A stretch of 8,290 bases of DNA from positions 1 through 8,290 of the forward strand of contig WQRM01000063.1 in NCBI GenBank assembly GCA_009786735.1, in the 5' to 3' direction. This DNA comes from Oscillospiraceae bacterium. GTDB lineage: Bacteria; Bacillota; Clostridia; Oscillospirales; Acutalibacteraceae. Every line of letters begins with the position of its first letter. Within the stretch, counting starts at the first letter, position 1. The notes beneath the pieces are model-generated. The model saw only the letters and a list, made by a program, of their open reading frames with translations, was not told where the DNA came from and searched no databases. A program made the position numbers and the translations under genes. This document shows, one piece after another, positions 1 through 6,204 of this stretch.

Positions 1-878
1 TTGCAGCAGATGATTCGACCGATTTGGCAGCCAAACGGGATAACGTTTCGCGAGCCACAACAGCAGCTGCTACAACCGCTTTCGCCGCCGTCGCTGCCAC
101 CACCGCTGCCGCCGCAGCCCGAACCCGCTTCCTCCGCGCTGCCCGTGCATTCCAGATTGCCCTCGCCGTATGCCAAGGCCATATCCATCAACGTGTTATA
201 CGCCGCCATCAAGCAGGCGTTGTTGGCGGTGAATTGAAAGCCGCCGCGAATCGAGCCGCCAGCAAACGTCCAAACGGCCATTTGCGCAACCGCCTGAGCC
301 TCCCAGTGACCGCCGCAGTCTTGCCCAAGCATCGCCCAAAAATGCGCAAGCCCTTCAGGGTCGTCGGTGAGCGGCGCGGGCACGTTGCCAACGATAAAGG
401 CAATCGCGCGACGAACCGCAGGGCTCTCGGCTGGCAATGCCTGCGCGATTGATACGTTGCCCGAGGGGCCGTCAGGCGCGGGCAAGCCACGCTCAAGGCA
501 AAATGCATAGCCGCGCTCCCCCTCAAACGTAAAGGGGAACAAGTTCATGTCGGGAGCACCATTCACGTTTGCGCCGGCACCGGTCACGTCAAAGCCGCCC
601 ACCGGCGCAAAGGGTTGAAAGCCGTGAAAGTTCACAATTGTGTTTCCGCCGGGCATAATGCTGGGGCTTTTGCATTGCGCTTGTTCTGCACCAGCGTCGT
701 CTGAGAACATGGCAATGCCTTCACCTTCGATGGACTGGGGAAATTCTTCTTGCGCCGCAACCACAGGCTGCGCAGTCCCGGCAATCAATTGCCGAATTGC
801 AGGCTCTTGCGCCAGCTGCTCAATCAGAGCCTGGCGACTTTGTTCGTCCATGTTCGCCAATGCGGTCAGTTCATCCAA
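1..878 (-). CDS. Thioester-domain-like protein with Gly/Ser/Cys-rich tail (partial, C-terminus off window)
   Basis: This frame is open for 292 codons from a TTG at 878-876 to the left edge, with no stop. A strong GGAGGGG ribosome binding site lies about 5-7 nt upstream of the TTG. An internal ATG at codon 10 is an alternative start but is less well placed. Residues 1-34 are charged and helical (MDELTALANMDEQ...); no signal peptide or membrane segment is seen. The middle contains GYAFCLERGLPAP (Cys127) and, about 70 residues later, AQAVAQMAVW (Gln199). This resembles the Cys and TQxAxW motifs that form the internal Cys-Gln thioester of surface adhesin thioester domains. From about residue 240 it becomes low-complexity Gly/Ser with cysteine clusters (SCCCGSRN, RIICC at the edge). 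The thioester assignment is inferred from motif memory; a Cys-rich structural protein is the alternative. The gene is divergent from the 613-residue gene at 1005. Confidence 0.6.
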   Translation of the reverse strand, partial: MDELTALANMDEQSRQALIEQLAQEPAIRQLIAGTAQPVVAAQEEFPQSIEGEGIAMFSDDAGAEQAQCKSPSIMPGGNTIVNFHGFQPFAPVGGFDVTGAGANVNGAPDMNLFPFTFEGERGYAFCLERGLPAPDGPSGNVSIAQALPAESPAVRRAIAFIVGNVPAPLTDDPEGLAHFWAMLGQDCGGHWEAQAVAQMAVWTFAGGSIRGGFQFTANNACLMAAYNTLMDMALAYGEGNLECTGSAEEAGSGCGGSGGGSDGGESGCSSCCCGSRNVIPFGCQIGRIICC

Positions 879-893
879 GGCGACCCCTCCCCT

Positions 894-903
894 TGCTATA
901 GCA
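894..903. repeat. 10-bp perfect palindrome upstream of the left-edge gene
   Basis: TGCTATAGCA reads identically on both strands. It touches the purine-rich ribosome binding site of the minus-strand gene and lies in the divergent intergenic region. It could be a small operator, but a 10-bp palindrome may occur by chance. No convincing promoter for the minus-strand gene was found nearby. Confidence 0.25.
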
Positions 904-947
904 TCAATTATTCTATGATATGTGTGGGATAAGTTGTGGGTTACGCA

Positions 948-976
948 TTGACATTGCGCCACGCATGCTGTATAAT
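948..976 (+). promoter_or_regulatory. Consensus sigma-A promoter for the 613-residue gene
   Basis: The -35 box TTGACA (948-953) and the -10 box TATAAT (971-976) both match consensus exactly, separated by 17 nt. Transcription should start near 983, leaving a leader of about 20 nt that contains the AAAGGAG ribosome binding site. No operator-like repeat overlaps it, so strong constitutive expression is the simplest reading. Confidence 0.85.
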
Positions 977-1004
977 AAGCCTAACAACGCAAAGGAGAAC
1001 GACC

Positions 1005-2846
1005 ATGCCGAAAATCACCTTGCAGCCCCACCTCAACCGCTTTAGCACGTTTTATGCACATGGCGATCCTCTCATTCCGAACGAGCTTTATACCGCCACC
1101 ACGCAGTCTGTTGATACAAGCCAGATCAAACTCCCCATGCCCAGCAAACGCAGTGACTACACCTGCCAGGCAACAACGCGCGATGGCATCGTGTGGTTCG
1201 GCGCAAAAACCGGGCTCACGCGCTATGACCCCAATGCTCGCCTCGCGGACGACCAGCTGATGTACTTCGGCGCACGGCGTGACATTCCGCACAACGAGGT
1301 GCTTGCCTTGCTGCCCGCGCAGCCTGCAGATGACGCAACGCACGAGAGCCTTTGGGTGAACACAGCTGGCGGCGTGGCGCGCATTGACATGAAGTGGATG
1401 AACGCCGAGCAAAAGGCAAACCATCTGCTGCAAGAAACCCTTGGCGTGGTTGACCGCCGCGGCATGGTTACGCAGCGCTGGCTCGCCAAACCGCGCGACT
1501 TCAGCTCTGCTTTGCCCTACAACGAAAGCGACAACGACGGCTGCTTTGGCTGCGGCTTTGCCATGGGCGAGCTGATGCACTATGCCGTGCTCAAGCGCAC
1601 CTTGGGCGCAGAGCATCCCGAAACACAGCGCATCAAAGTCGTGGCAACCCGTGCCAGCGAAGCCATGCTGCTGCTGACTTACATCCCCGCGCGCGGTGAC
1701 GGCTTTGTGGCACGCACTTATCTCGCGCCGCACGAGCCAGTGCCCAGCTTCAACTATTTCTTCCGCAAAATGCCCGACGGCACGGCGCAAATTGTGCCCA
1801 CGCCAACCGTGCATGAGCGCGGTTTGTCCGGCAAGTTCGCGCCACATGACATAAGCCTCATCCCCGACCGCTTGCGCAAGCTCTACCTCGACGAAGGCAT
1901 CGACGACATCGGCATTGCCTATAAAGGTGACACCAGCAGCGACGAACTCACGTTGCACTTTGCGCATTTTTATTACCTCAACAAAATCCTCGGCGACGAA
2001 GACCCAGAGCTCGCCGCGCTCAACCGCCAAGCCTGCATCAACGTGATGGAACATCTGCTGCGCAACAACCGCGAAATGAGCGAGCCTTGGGGGCCCACCA
2101 CCTGGGGCAAGTGGAGCATGCGCTACTTCCAGTCCGACATCGGCTGGATTGACTCATGCCTGAACAGCGCCCAGTATCTCATGTATCTGCGCGTGACCAT
2201 GGACGTGACCGGCGAGCAAGGCAAGTGGATGGACGAATACAACCTGTGCATTGAGCAGGGCTACGCCGAACGTCCGCAGCACCACGCCGAGCGCTTTGAA
2301 ATCATGGCGCAAACCGAGGGCGTTGACCTGCCGGAGTCGATTATGTACGGCGACCACATGCTGGCCACCACCGCATTTTGGATGCTGATGTTGCTCGAAC
2401 CCGACGAAGCGCTGCGCGAAAAGTTCGCCGCAGGCTTTAAGAGTTGGCGCGGCAGCATTGGTCGCGAGCACAACCCGGGCTACGACCTGCCCTTCCACCT
2501 CGCCTGCCCGGACGAAGCGCTCAACTGGGCAAAGCTGGAGCATTGGTTTTATCGCAGCCCGCAAAGCCGCTTGGCGTCTAGCGTAGACCTCGGCATGCGG
2601 CACGACTTGCCCGTGCGGCTGTGGCGCGGCACCAACCGCGACAGCAACTACAGCCTTGCCCAAAGCGCCTACCTTGAAACCGGCTTTTTGCTGCCCGACG
2701 ACGAGCGTTTCATCTCCAAATACGATCGCAACCCGCACCAGTTCCGCGACTGGGACGACGGCGAAGGGCAAGACTGCCTGGTGGAGAGCTGCTATGTCTA
2801 CACCTTCGCCTATTGGTTTGGGCGGTACTATGACATGATTGGGTGA
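1005..2846 (+). CDS. Propeller-repeat protein with a helical, glycosidase-like C-terminal region; function unknown
   Basis: The 613-residue protein starts at ATG 1005, eight bases after AAAGGAG and about 20 nt from a perfect promoter; an upstream in-frame ATG at 936 would precede the promoter and is rejected. No signal peptide is seen, so a cytoplasmic location is likely. Residues 59-76 (DGIVWFGAKTGLTRYDP) and 116-128 (SLWVNTAGGVARID) look like the repeats of two-component-regulator propellers. Residues about 175-613 are helix-rich with many aromatics and acidic residues: NESDNDGCFGCGFAMGEL, GDGFVARTYL, KGDTSSDELTLHF, WGKWSMRY, and DSCLNSAQYLMYL. From memory this matches uncharacterised clostridial propeller proteins whose C-terminal part resembles an (alpha/alpha) toroid, as in glycan-active enzymes. 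No catalytic residues can be assigned. The gene ends at a bidirectional terminator and appears monocistronic. Confidence 0.85.
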   Translation: MPKITLQPHLNRFSTFYAHGDPLIPNELYTATTQSVDTSQIKLPMPSKRSDYTCQATTRDGIVWFGAKTGLTRYDPNARLADDQLMYFGARRDIPHNEVLALLPAQPADDATHESLWVNTAGGVARIDMKWMNAEQKANHLLQETLGVVDRRGMVTQRWLAKPRDFSSALPYNESDNDGCFGCGFAMGELMHYAVLKRTLGAEHPETQRIKVVATRASEAMLLLTYIPARGDGFVARTYLAPHEPVPSFNYFFRKMPDGTAQIVPTPTVHERGLSGKFAPHDISLIPDRLRKLYLDEGIDDIGIAYKGDTSSDELTLHFAHFYYLNKILGDEDPELAALNRQACINVMEHLLRNNREMSEPWGPTTWGKWSMRYFQSDIGWIDSCLNSAQYLMYLRVTMDVTGEQGKWMDEYNLCIEQGYAERPQHHAERFEIMAQTEGVDLPESIMYGDHMLATTAFWMLMLLEPDEALREKFAAGFKSWRGSIGREHNPGYDLPFHLACPDEALNWAKLEHWFYRSPQSRLASSVDLGMRHDLPVRLWRGTNRDSNYSLAQSAYLETGFLLPDDERFISKYDRNPHQFRDWDDGEGQDCLVESCYVYTFAYWFGRYYDMIG

Positions 2847-2885
2847 GTCCACAGTTCCTGGACACCGTTTGAAACAATCAAACGG
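2847..2885 (+). repeat. Two small tandem hairpins after the 613-residue gene
   Basis: Directly after the stop codon, GTCCA (2847-2851) pairs with TGGAC (2859-2863), and CCGTTTG (2865-2871) pairs with CAAACGG (2879-2885), each around a 7-nt loop. Neither has a T-run, so they are not terminators on their own. They may protect the 3' end of the transcript before the true terminator that follows. Confidence 0.4.
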
Positions 2886-2903
2886 CTCGAAAAATGCAGA
2901 AAG

Positions 2904-2940
2904 CCCCCGCAGACTTTCACACGAAAATCTGCGGGGGTTT
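2904..2940. terminator. Bidirectional Rho-independent terminator between convergent genes
   Basis: A perfect 10-bp stem pairs CCCCCGCAGA (2904-2913) with TCTGCGGGGG (2928-2937) around a 14-nt loop. On the plus strand it is followed by TTTATGGCTTTTC, and on the minus strand by CTTTCTGCATTTTT. It can therefore end transcripts of both the plus-strand 613-residue gene and the minus-strand phosphoesterase, whose stop codon immediately abuts it. Confidence 0.85.
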
Positions 2941-3856
2941 ATGGCTTTTCTTCATCCCAAGTTTTCACGGCAACATGCCAAACTTCATCGCTAACCGGGA
3001 AGTTTGTTTGCCCAAGCGCACGCCCCGTTTCCATCAAATGCATGACAAACGGTGTCATGTATACTTTGGCTGCCGCTTGCTCAAGCTGAAAAATCCTGCT
3101 CCACATAGGGGAAATCGTTGCAAATTCGCTGGCTGCCAATGCTTGAATAACCTCGTTCTTGTCATACGTCACCCTGCGCTCAATCACCGTCCGGCAGCCG
3201 CCCTCTTCAATCAAAATCGAGTACGCAGCAGTGGCATCAAAAAAATCCAATGGATTGCCGCATGAGCCGGGATTAATCAGTAGCCTGCCCTCGTTCTCCA
3301 TGTGAAATTGCAGATGATTATGCCCAAACAAGCACACTCCTTCAGGCAGGGAGCGGATATCGGCAAGTGCCTGCGGGCAAGCCAACACAGCCATGCGTGC
3401 ACGGGCGAGATATTCCTCATGAGAAATTGGCGCACTCTCCATCATTATGCGGAAATCGCGGGGATTGAAATGCGTCGCCATCGGCCTGTGGTTCATCAGA
3501 TTGAATTTGTGGGAAAGATGAATGTTGCCCGCAACAACCGCCGCTTCCGGTAGCGCTGCAAGGTATTCATGATTTTCCTTCGTTAGCGAATTGTAAACCC
3601 ACTGCGCCGCTTTGAATTGTTCACTGTTCAAATCAAACTGACTTGTGTTAGCAAAATAGTCTTCGTGATTTCCACGAATGACGCAGGCGTTTGTTAGCCC
3701 GCGAATAGCGTGCACAACTTCATTCGACCACGGGCAGCCGATGGTATAATCGCCAAGCAGCAAAAACATCTCTACCCCGTGCGCTTGGGCATCAGCCAGC
3801 ACAGCAGTCAGCGCGGGCAAATTTCCGTGGACATCAGAAATGACTGCGTATTTCAT
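2939..3856 (-). CDS. Calcineurin-like metallophosphoesterase, YfcE/MJ0936 type
   Basis: The 305-residue protein begins MKYAVISDVHGN, the canonical start of this family, with GGAGG 10 nt upstream; an in-frame ATG 30 nt further upstream at 3886 is rejected because it has a weaker ribosome binding site. The two-metal site is complete: Asp8 and His10 (SDVHGN), Asp36 (LLLGDY), Asn63 and His64 (RGNHED), His113/His116 in the central segment, and His179 and His181 (GHNH). INPGSCGNP near residue 195 is also a family hallmark. Such enzymes hydrolyse phosphomono- or diesters using Mn or similar metals; the substrate here cannot be told. The last 60 or so residues extend beyond the compact YfcE core (about 180 residues) and are helical. 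It lies downstream of the cupin and recombinase scrap on the same strand and ends at the bidirectional terminator. No strong promoter of its own was found. Confidence 0.92.
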   Translation of the reverse strand: MKYAVISDVHGNLPALTAVLADAQAHGVEMFLLLGDYTIGCPWSNEVVHAIRGLTNACVIRGNHEDYFANTSQFDLNSEQFKAAQWVYNSLTKENHEYLAALPEAAVVAGNIHLSHKFNLMNHRPMATHFNPRDFRIMMESAPISHEEYLARARMAVLACPQALADIRSLPEGVCLFGHNHLQFHMENEGRLLINPGSCGNPLDFFDATAAYSILIEEGGCRTVIERRVTYDKNEVIQALAASEFATISPMWSRIFQLEQAAAKVYMTPFVMHLMETGRALGQTNFPVSDEVWHVAVKTWDEEKP

Positions 3857-3915
3857 GCGCCAATCGCCTCCAATCAATACTACCATCCTACCATAAACCT
3901 AGCAAAATAGCATTT

Positions 3916-4002
3916 CTATATCACAACCTCCACACCGTCGCGGAAAATGACCGCCAGCCGCCCATCATCGTGCACCGTCACGCGGTCAACGGTGGCTTTC
4001 GC
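3916..4002 (-). pseudogene. Probable C-terminal remnant of a serine site-specific recombinase
   Basis: Downstream of the cupin, in another frame, the minus strand reads KATVDRVTVHDDGRLAVIFR, then DGVEVVI and a TAG at 3918-3916. This resembles the terminal beta-strand segment of large serine recombinases and resolvases from Clostridia (VDRITVY-DGR-x-F-DG type). The frame closes at a stop at 4029-4027, so no more than about 36 codons remain, without a start or catalytic domain. It is best read as a relic left by deletion of an integrated element. The assignment rests on a short motif recalled from the family and may be fortuitous. Confidence 0.35.
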
Positions 4003-4367
4003 TATTTCTCGTCCCCATATGCTTTTCTAAAATTGATTGGCGGCGATGTGACGGACATATATTGAAAATTTTCGTCACTTGCGTTTTTAAGTCCATGCAC
4101 GTCTTTGGCGGCAAAGCGAACAACGTCGCCGGCGGTGAATTCTTTCGTTTGTTCGTCCGCCAGCAGCAAAAGCCCGCAGCCTGACAGCGCAATCCAGATT
4201 TGCTCTGATTTCTTATGCGTGTGGCGCGGTTGTTCGGCGCCGGGCGGCACGGTTACTCTCGTAATGGTCACGCGCTTGCTCGTTGAATTTTCGGGGAACA
4301 ACAGCTGCTCGGAAGCCACGCCGTTGTTTAAAAACGTCTTCATGCTACTCGCGTGAATGAATTCCAT
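4002..4367 (-). CDS. Small single-domain cupin protein
   Basis: The 121-residue protein starts at ATG 4367, seven nt after GGAGG. It consists of one cupin barrel. Motif 1 is PGAEQPRHTHKKSEQIWIAL, giving metal ligands His49, His51 and Glu55. Motif 2 is AGDVVRFAAKDVHGLKN, giving His91. Length and motifs are normal for small stand-alone cupins, which bind a metal and a small ligand; they may be isomerases, dioxygenases or sensors, and the sequence does not decide which. There is no signal peptide. It follows rplL on the same strand after 90 nt containing a hairpin whose T-run is on the wrong side for termination, so read-through from the ribosomal operon is possible. No independent promoter was recognised. 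The C-terminus abuts a recombinase-like scrap. Confidence 0.9.
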   Translation of the reverse strand: MEFIHASSMKTFLNNGVASEQLLFPENSTSKRVTITRVTVPPGAEQPRHTHKKSEQIWIALSGCGLLLLADEQTKEFTAGDVVRFAAKDVHGLKNASDENFQYMSVTSPPINFRKAYGDEK

Positions 4368-4408
4368 ATGTTTTCCTCCAACACAATTTTCTTCTACCCC
4401 ATTAGCAG

Positions 4409-4436
4409 CAACCCCCGTCGTTGGTGACAGGGGTTG
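4409..4436 (-). repeat. 11-bp hairpin between rplL and the cupin gene
   Basis: CAACCCCCGTC (4409-4419) faces GACAGGGGTTG (4426-4436) around a 6-nt loop. In minus-strand RNA all 11 positions pair (one G-U), whereas plus-strand RNA has a C/A mismatch. This suits the direction of rplL transcription. However, the T-rich run (TTTTGTTTGATTTT, 4437-4450) follows on the plus side, so on the minus strand the stem is preceded by A-rich sequence and followed by CTGCTAATGGGG. It may be a weak terminator, a processing site or a 3'-end stabiliser. Confidence 0.5.
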
Positions 4437-4457
4437 TTTTGTTTGATTTTGCAGAAC

Positions 4458-4838
4458 TTACTTGAGTTCCACTTCGGCGCCTTCAGCTTCCAATTTTGCT
4501 TTGGCAGCTTCTGCGTCGTCTTTGCTGATTTTCTCTTTGATGGTGCTGGGTGCGCCGTCAACGAGTTTTTTCGCGTCAGCCAGACCCAAACCGGTCAGCT
4601 CGCGCACCACTTTGATCACGGGGATCTTGCTGGCGCCAGCTTTGGTGAGCACGACGTCAAATTCGGTTTGCTCTTCCGCAACAGCAGCACCACCGCCGTC
4701 TGCAGGGGCAGCAACTGCAACAGCAGCCGCAGCGCTCACGCCGAACTCTTCTTCAACAGCTTTCACCAGCTCGGAAAGTTCCAGCACGGTGAGGCCTTTT
4801 AGGGTTTCAATAATGCTTGCGATTTTTTCGTTAGCCAT
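4458..4838 (-). CDS. rplL: 50S ribosomal protein L7/L12
   Basis: The 126-residue protein is a full-length L7/L12. Residues 1-33 are the helical dimerisation and L10-binding domain ([20 protein letters not shown], then EEEFGVSA). An Ala/Gly/Pro-rich flexible hinge follows at about 35-56. The C-terminal domain runs from about 57 to 126 with the conserved factor-binding face ([20 protein letters not shown], then KLVDGAP). Multiple dimers bind L10 to form the ribosomal stalk, which recruits and stimulates the translational GTPases. The start has AAGGAG 10 nt upstream. It lies 30 nt downstream of rplJ and is co-transcribed from the rplJ promoter and leader. Unlike the common bacterial order, it is followed by a cupin gene and not by rpoB. 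Confidence 0.98.
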   Translation of the reverse strand: MANEKIASIIETLKGLTVLELSELVKAVEEEFGVSAAAAVAVAAPADGGGAAVAEEQTEFDVVLTKAGASKIPVIKVVRELTGLGLADAKKLVDGAPSTIKEKISKDDAEAAKAKLEAEGAEVELK

Positions 4839-4868
4839 GATAAATTTACTCCTTAATGTAATGTTAAG

Positions 4869-5468
4869 TTACGCTTCGGCAGCAGCCGGAGCTTCTTCTG
4901 CGGGGGCTTCGGTTGCGGCTTCAGCAACCACTTCAGCGGCAGCTTCAACGGTTTCTTCCGCAGCTTCCACCACTTCGCCGTCTTTGTCCACAATCGCTTG
5001 CACGCCACGTGCAAACGCCGCAATCGGCGCTTGGAACGCACAGCAAACCGTGGCCAGCAGCACATCGCGCGAGGGCAGTTTGGCCAGAGCATCAACGCGC
5101 GAGGCGTCAATCACTTTGCCGTCAAGATAGCCGTTTTTGATGTTGAAGGTTTTGCTTGTGGCGGCATACTTTGACAAGATGCGTGCAGCCGCGGTGTAGT
5201 CCTCAACGCTGGTTGCCAGTGCAGTTGAGCCTTTGAGGTGCTCTTCCATACCGTCCAGACCAACTTCTTTGGCGGCGAGCTCCAGCAGCGTGTTTTTCAC
5301 CACGTGGTACTCGATGCCCGCAGCGCGCAGGTCGGCACGCAGTTTGGTGTCGTCAGCCACGCTAATGCCTTTGTACTCCACCAGCACGCCGGTGACGGAA
5401 CCACGCAGGGTTTCGGCAAGCGCTGCCACGGCGGCTTTCTTTTGCTCCAGGATTTTGGGGCTTGGCAT
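4869..5468 (-). CDS. rplJ: 50S ribosomal protein L10
   Basis: The 199-residue protein starts at ATG 5468 (MPSPKILEQKKAAVAALAET), preceded by AAAGGAG. An in-frame extension to 5564 would run through the attenuator hairpin and is rejected. The globular domain (about 1-130) has typical L10 features: VLVEYKGISVADDTKLRADL, VVKNTLLELAAKE and GSTALAT. A helix then follows that carries L7/L12 dimers (RDVLLATVCCAFQAPIAAFA). The last 35 residues are an Ala/Glu-rich tail, longer and more acidic than in many L10 proteins; this tail is common in Clostridia. L10 anchors the stalk to 23S rRNA and also represses its own operon by binding the leader mRNA. It is first gene of the rplJ-rplL operon. Confidence 0.97.
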   Translation of the reverse strand: MPSPKILEQKKAAVAALAETLRGSVTGVLVEYKGISVADDTKLRADLRAAGIEYHVVKNTLLELAAKEVGLDGMEEHLKGSTALATSVEDYTAAARILSKYAATSKTFNIKNGYLDGKVIDASRVDALAKLPSRDVLLATVCCAFQAPIAAFARGVQAIVDKDGEVVEAAEETVEAAAEVVAEAATEAPAEEAPAAAEA

Positions 5469-5494
5469 AGGCTTGGGTTCTCCTTTCGTCGTTA

Positions 5495-5666
5495 GTGCAA
5501 GGCACAAAAAAATGCGCCTTTCTGCCATTGCAAAAAGACGCACAATAAAATTAAGGTTAACCACCCCGCCCTTTCGGACCCCCCTCCATGGAGGGGAATT
5601 GCTTGTGCTCCTCCTCGGCGGGGTTTACGCGAACAAGTTCGCAACCAGCTGTCTTCGGCAGAACAA
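5495..5666 (-). promoter_or_regulatory. L10 (rplJ) autoregulatory mRNA leader
   Basis: The roughly 200-nt untranslated region upstream of rplJ carries elements of the Firmicutes L10 leader. In minus-strand RNA order these are CTGCCGAAGACAGCTGG, a GCGAAC/GTTCGC hairpin (5628-5641), then ACCCCGCCGAGGAGGAG. The pattern resembles the conserved CCGUAGACAGC and CCUGCCGAGG portions bound by L10. Downstream are the 16-nt palindrome CCCCTCCATGGAGGGG (5581-5596) and an intrinsic terminator. ACCCCGCC (5624-5617) can pair with GGCGGGGT (5570-5563). An alternative pairing is GCACAA plus AATT (5608-5597) with AATT plus TTGTGC (5552-5540). The two pairings cross and cannot coexist, as expected for a terminator/antiterminator switch controlled by free L10. 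Structure was drawn by eye. Confidence 0.8.
5506..5542 (-). terminator. Rho-independent attenuator of the rplJ-rplL operon
   Basis: In minus-strand RNA the 13-nt arm TGCGTCTTTTTGC (5542-5530) pairs fully, with two G-U pairs, with GCAGAAAGGCGCA (5525-5513) around a 4-nt loop. Seven T residues (5512-5506) follow. This textbook terminator sits about 40 nt before the L10 start codon, so it must be bypassed for expression. L10 binding upstream is expected to favour it. Confidence 0.9.
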
Positions 5667-5671
5667 CAAAC

Positions 5672-5700
5672 AGTATACCACACCTTGGGCACGTTGTCAA
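5672..5700 (-). promoter_or_regulatory. Sigma-A promoter of the rplJ-rplL operon
   Basis: TTGACA (5700-5695) and TATACT (5677-5672) are separated by exactly 17 nt, and TGG directly before the -10 gives an extended -10 (TGn). Transcription should start near 5666, just before the L10-binding structures of the leader. The -35 box is only 23 nt beyond the stop codon of the Thr-rich gene, and no terminator is seen between them. Confidence 0.88.
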
Positions 5701-5723
5701 GCGTTTTCGGGAAAAATTTTGCG

Positions 5724-6140
5724 TCAGCGGCAACACGGATTGCCCGTTGGCGTGCAGGACTCACCTTCCGGGCAGCACCCGCAGCAAGCCATCGCCATTG
5801 TCGTAGTCGTGGTCGTGTCTTTTTCACGGTTATCATCTTCCGTGGCGAATGTCCTGGCGGTTCGGGTGGTCGTTGTCGTGGTTGTCGTTGTGGTGGCTGT
5901 GGTTGTTGGCTGTGTTGTGGCAACCAAGCCAATGGTCACGGTAGTCCCCGTGGCATCTTCTTCGGTTGTTTCGGCGAGCTCCGTGGTCGTTTCCTCCGCC
6001 GTGGTGTCGTAGTATGCGTATGTATAGGGCTCGGTTGCGTTAACATCCGGCGATTCCGATGCCGTGGCAAACACAACAACCACTACCGCTGCCACCAAAA
6101 CCACCACCGCCAATGCCGCAAATAGTATCTTCTTTTTCAT
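5724..6140 (-). CDS. Membrane-anchored or secreted Thr-rich protein with Cys-rich C-terminus
   Basis: The 138-residue protein starts at ATG 6140, six nt after AGGAGGG, and has a near-perfect promoter. Residues 2-4 are KKK, followed by one hydrophobic segment to about residue 25, which acts as an uncleaved N-terminal anchor or a signal peptide. An acidic Thr/Glu-rich spacer (residues 28-65) follows. Then comes a Thr-rich stretch with ten consecutive Thr (83-92) and six more (109-114). The end is Cys-rich: ACCGCCPEGESCTPTGNPCC, with seven Cys in the last 20 residues. The Thr run uses mixed ACN codons, so it is kept at protein level. The family is not recognised. It could be a glycosylatable surface stalk with a disulfide-bonded or metal-binding tip. 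It lies upstream of rplJ on the same strand. Confidence 0.78.
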   Translation of the reverse strand: MKKKILFAALAVVVLVAAVVVVVFATASESPDVNATEPYTYAYYDTTAEETTTELAETTEEDATGTTVTIGLVATTQPTTTATTTTTTTTTTRTARTFATEDDNREKDTTTTTTMAMACCGCCPEGESCTPTGNPCCR

Positions 6141-6175
6141 GCCAAACCCTCCTGCTTCGCACTTTTTCGCTTTAA

Positions 6176-6204
6176 ATCATAGCACAGCTTTCTCTGTTTG
6201 TCAA
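6176..6204 (-). promoter_or_regulatory. Sigma-A promoter of the Thr-rich protein gene
   Basis: TTGACA (6204-6199) and TATGAT (6181-6176) are separated by 17 nt, and TGC directly before the -10 supplies an extended -10. The start would be near 6169, about 30 nt before the start codon. Two of the three clear promoters in this window share this exact spacing plus the TGn element. Confidence 0.85.

Noticed and set aside
24..452. Plus-strand Ala/Arg-rich open frame with GCC-type triplets near the left edge
   Set aside because: The minus frame here encodes a continuous 292-residue product with a good ribosome binding site; the triplet pattern is the complement of its Gly/Ser codons.
981..2054. 357-codon open frame on the minus strand opposite the 613-residue gene
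   Set aside because: It is a GC-driven shadow: the plus-strand frame has recognisable motifs, a perfect promoter and a ribosome binding site, while the antisense product is compositionally odd (His/Ala/Val-rich) and matches no family.
4462..5130. 222-codon Ser/Ala-rich plus-strand open frame opposite rplL and rplJ
   Set aside because: It is the mirror of Ala/Glu-rich ribosomal protein coding sequence and has no independent support.
5865..5894. Possible trinucleotide microsatellite in the Thr tract
   Set aside because: The ten Thr codons use ACC, ACA and ACG in mixed order, so this is not a simple slippage repeat; it was treated as a protein feature.
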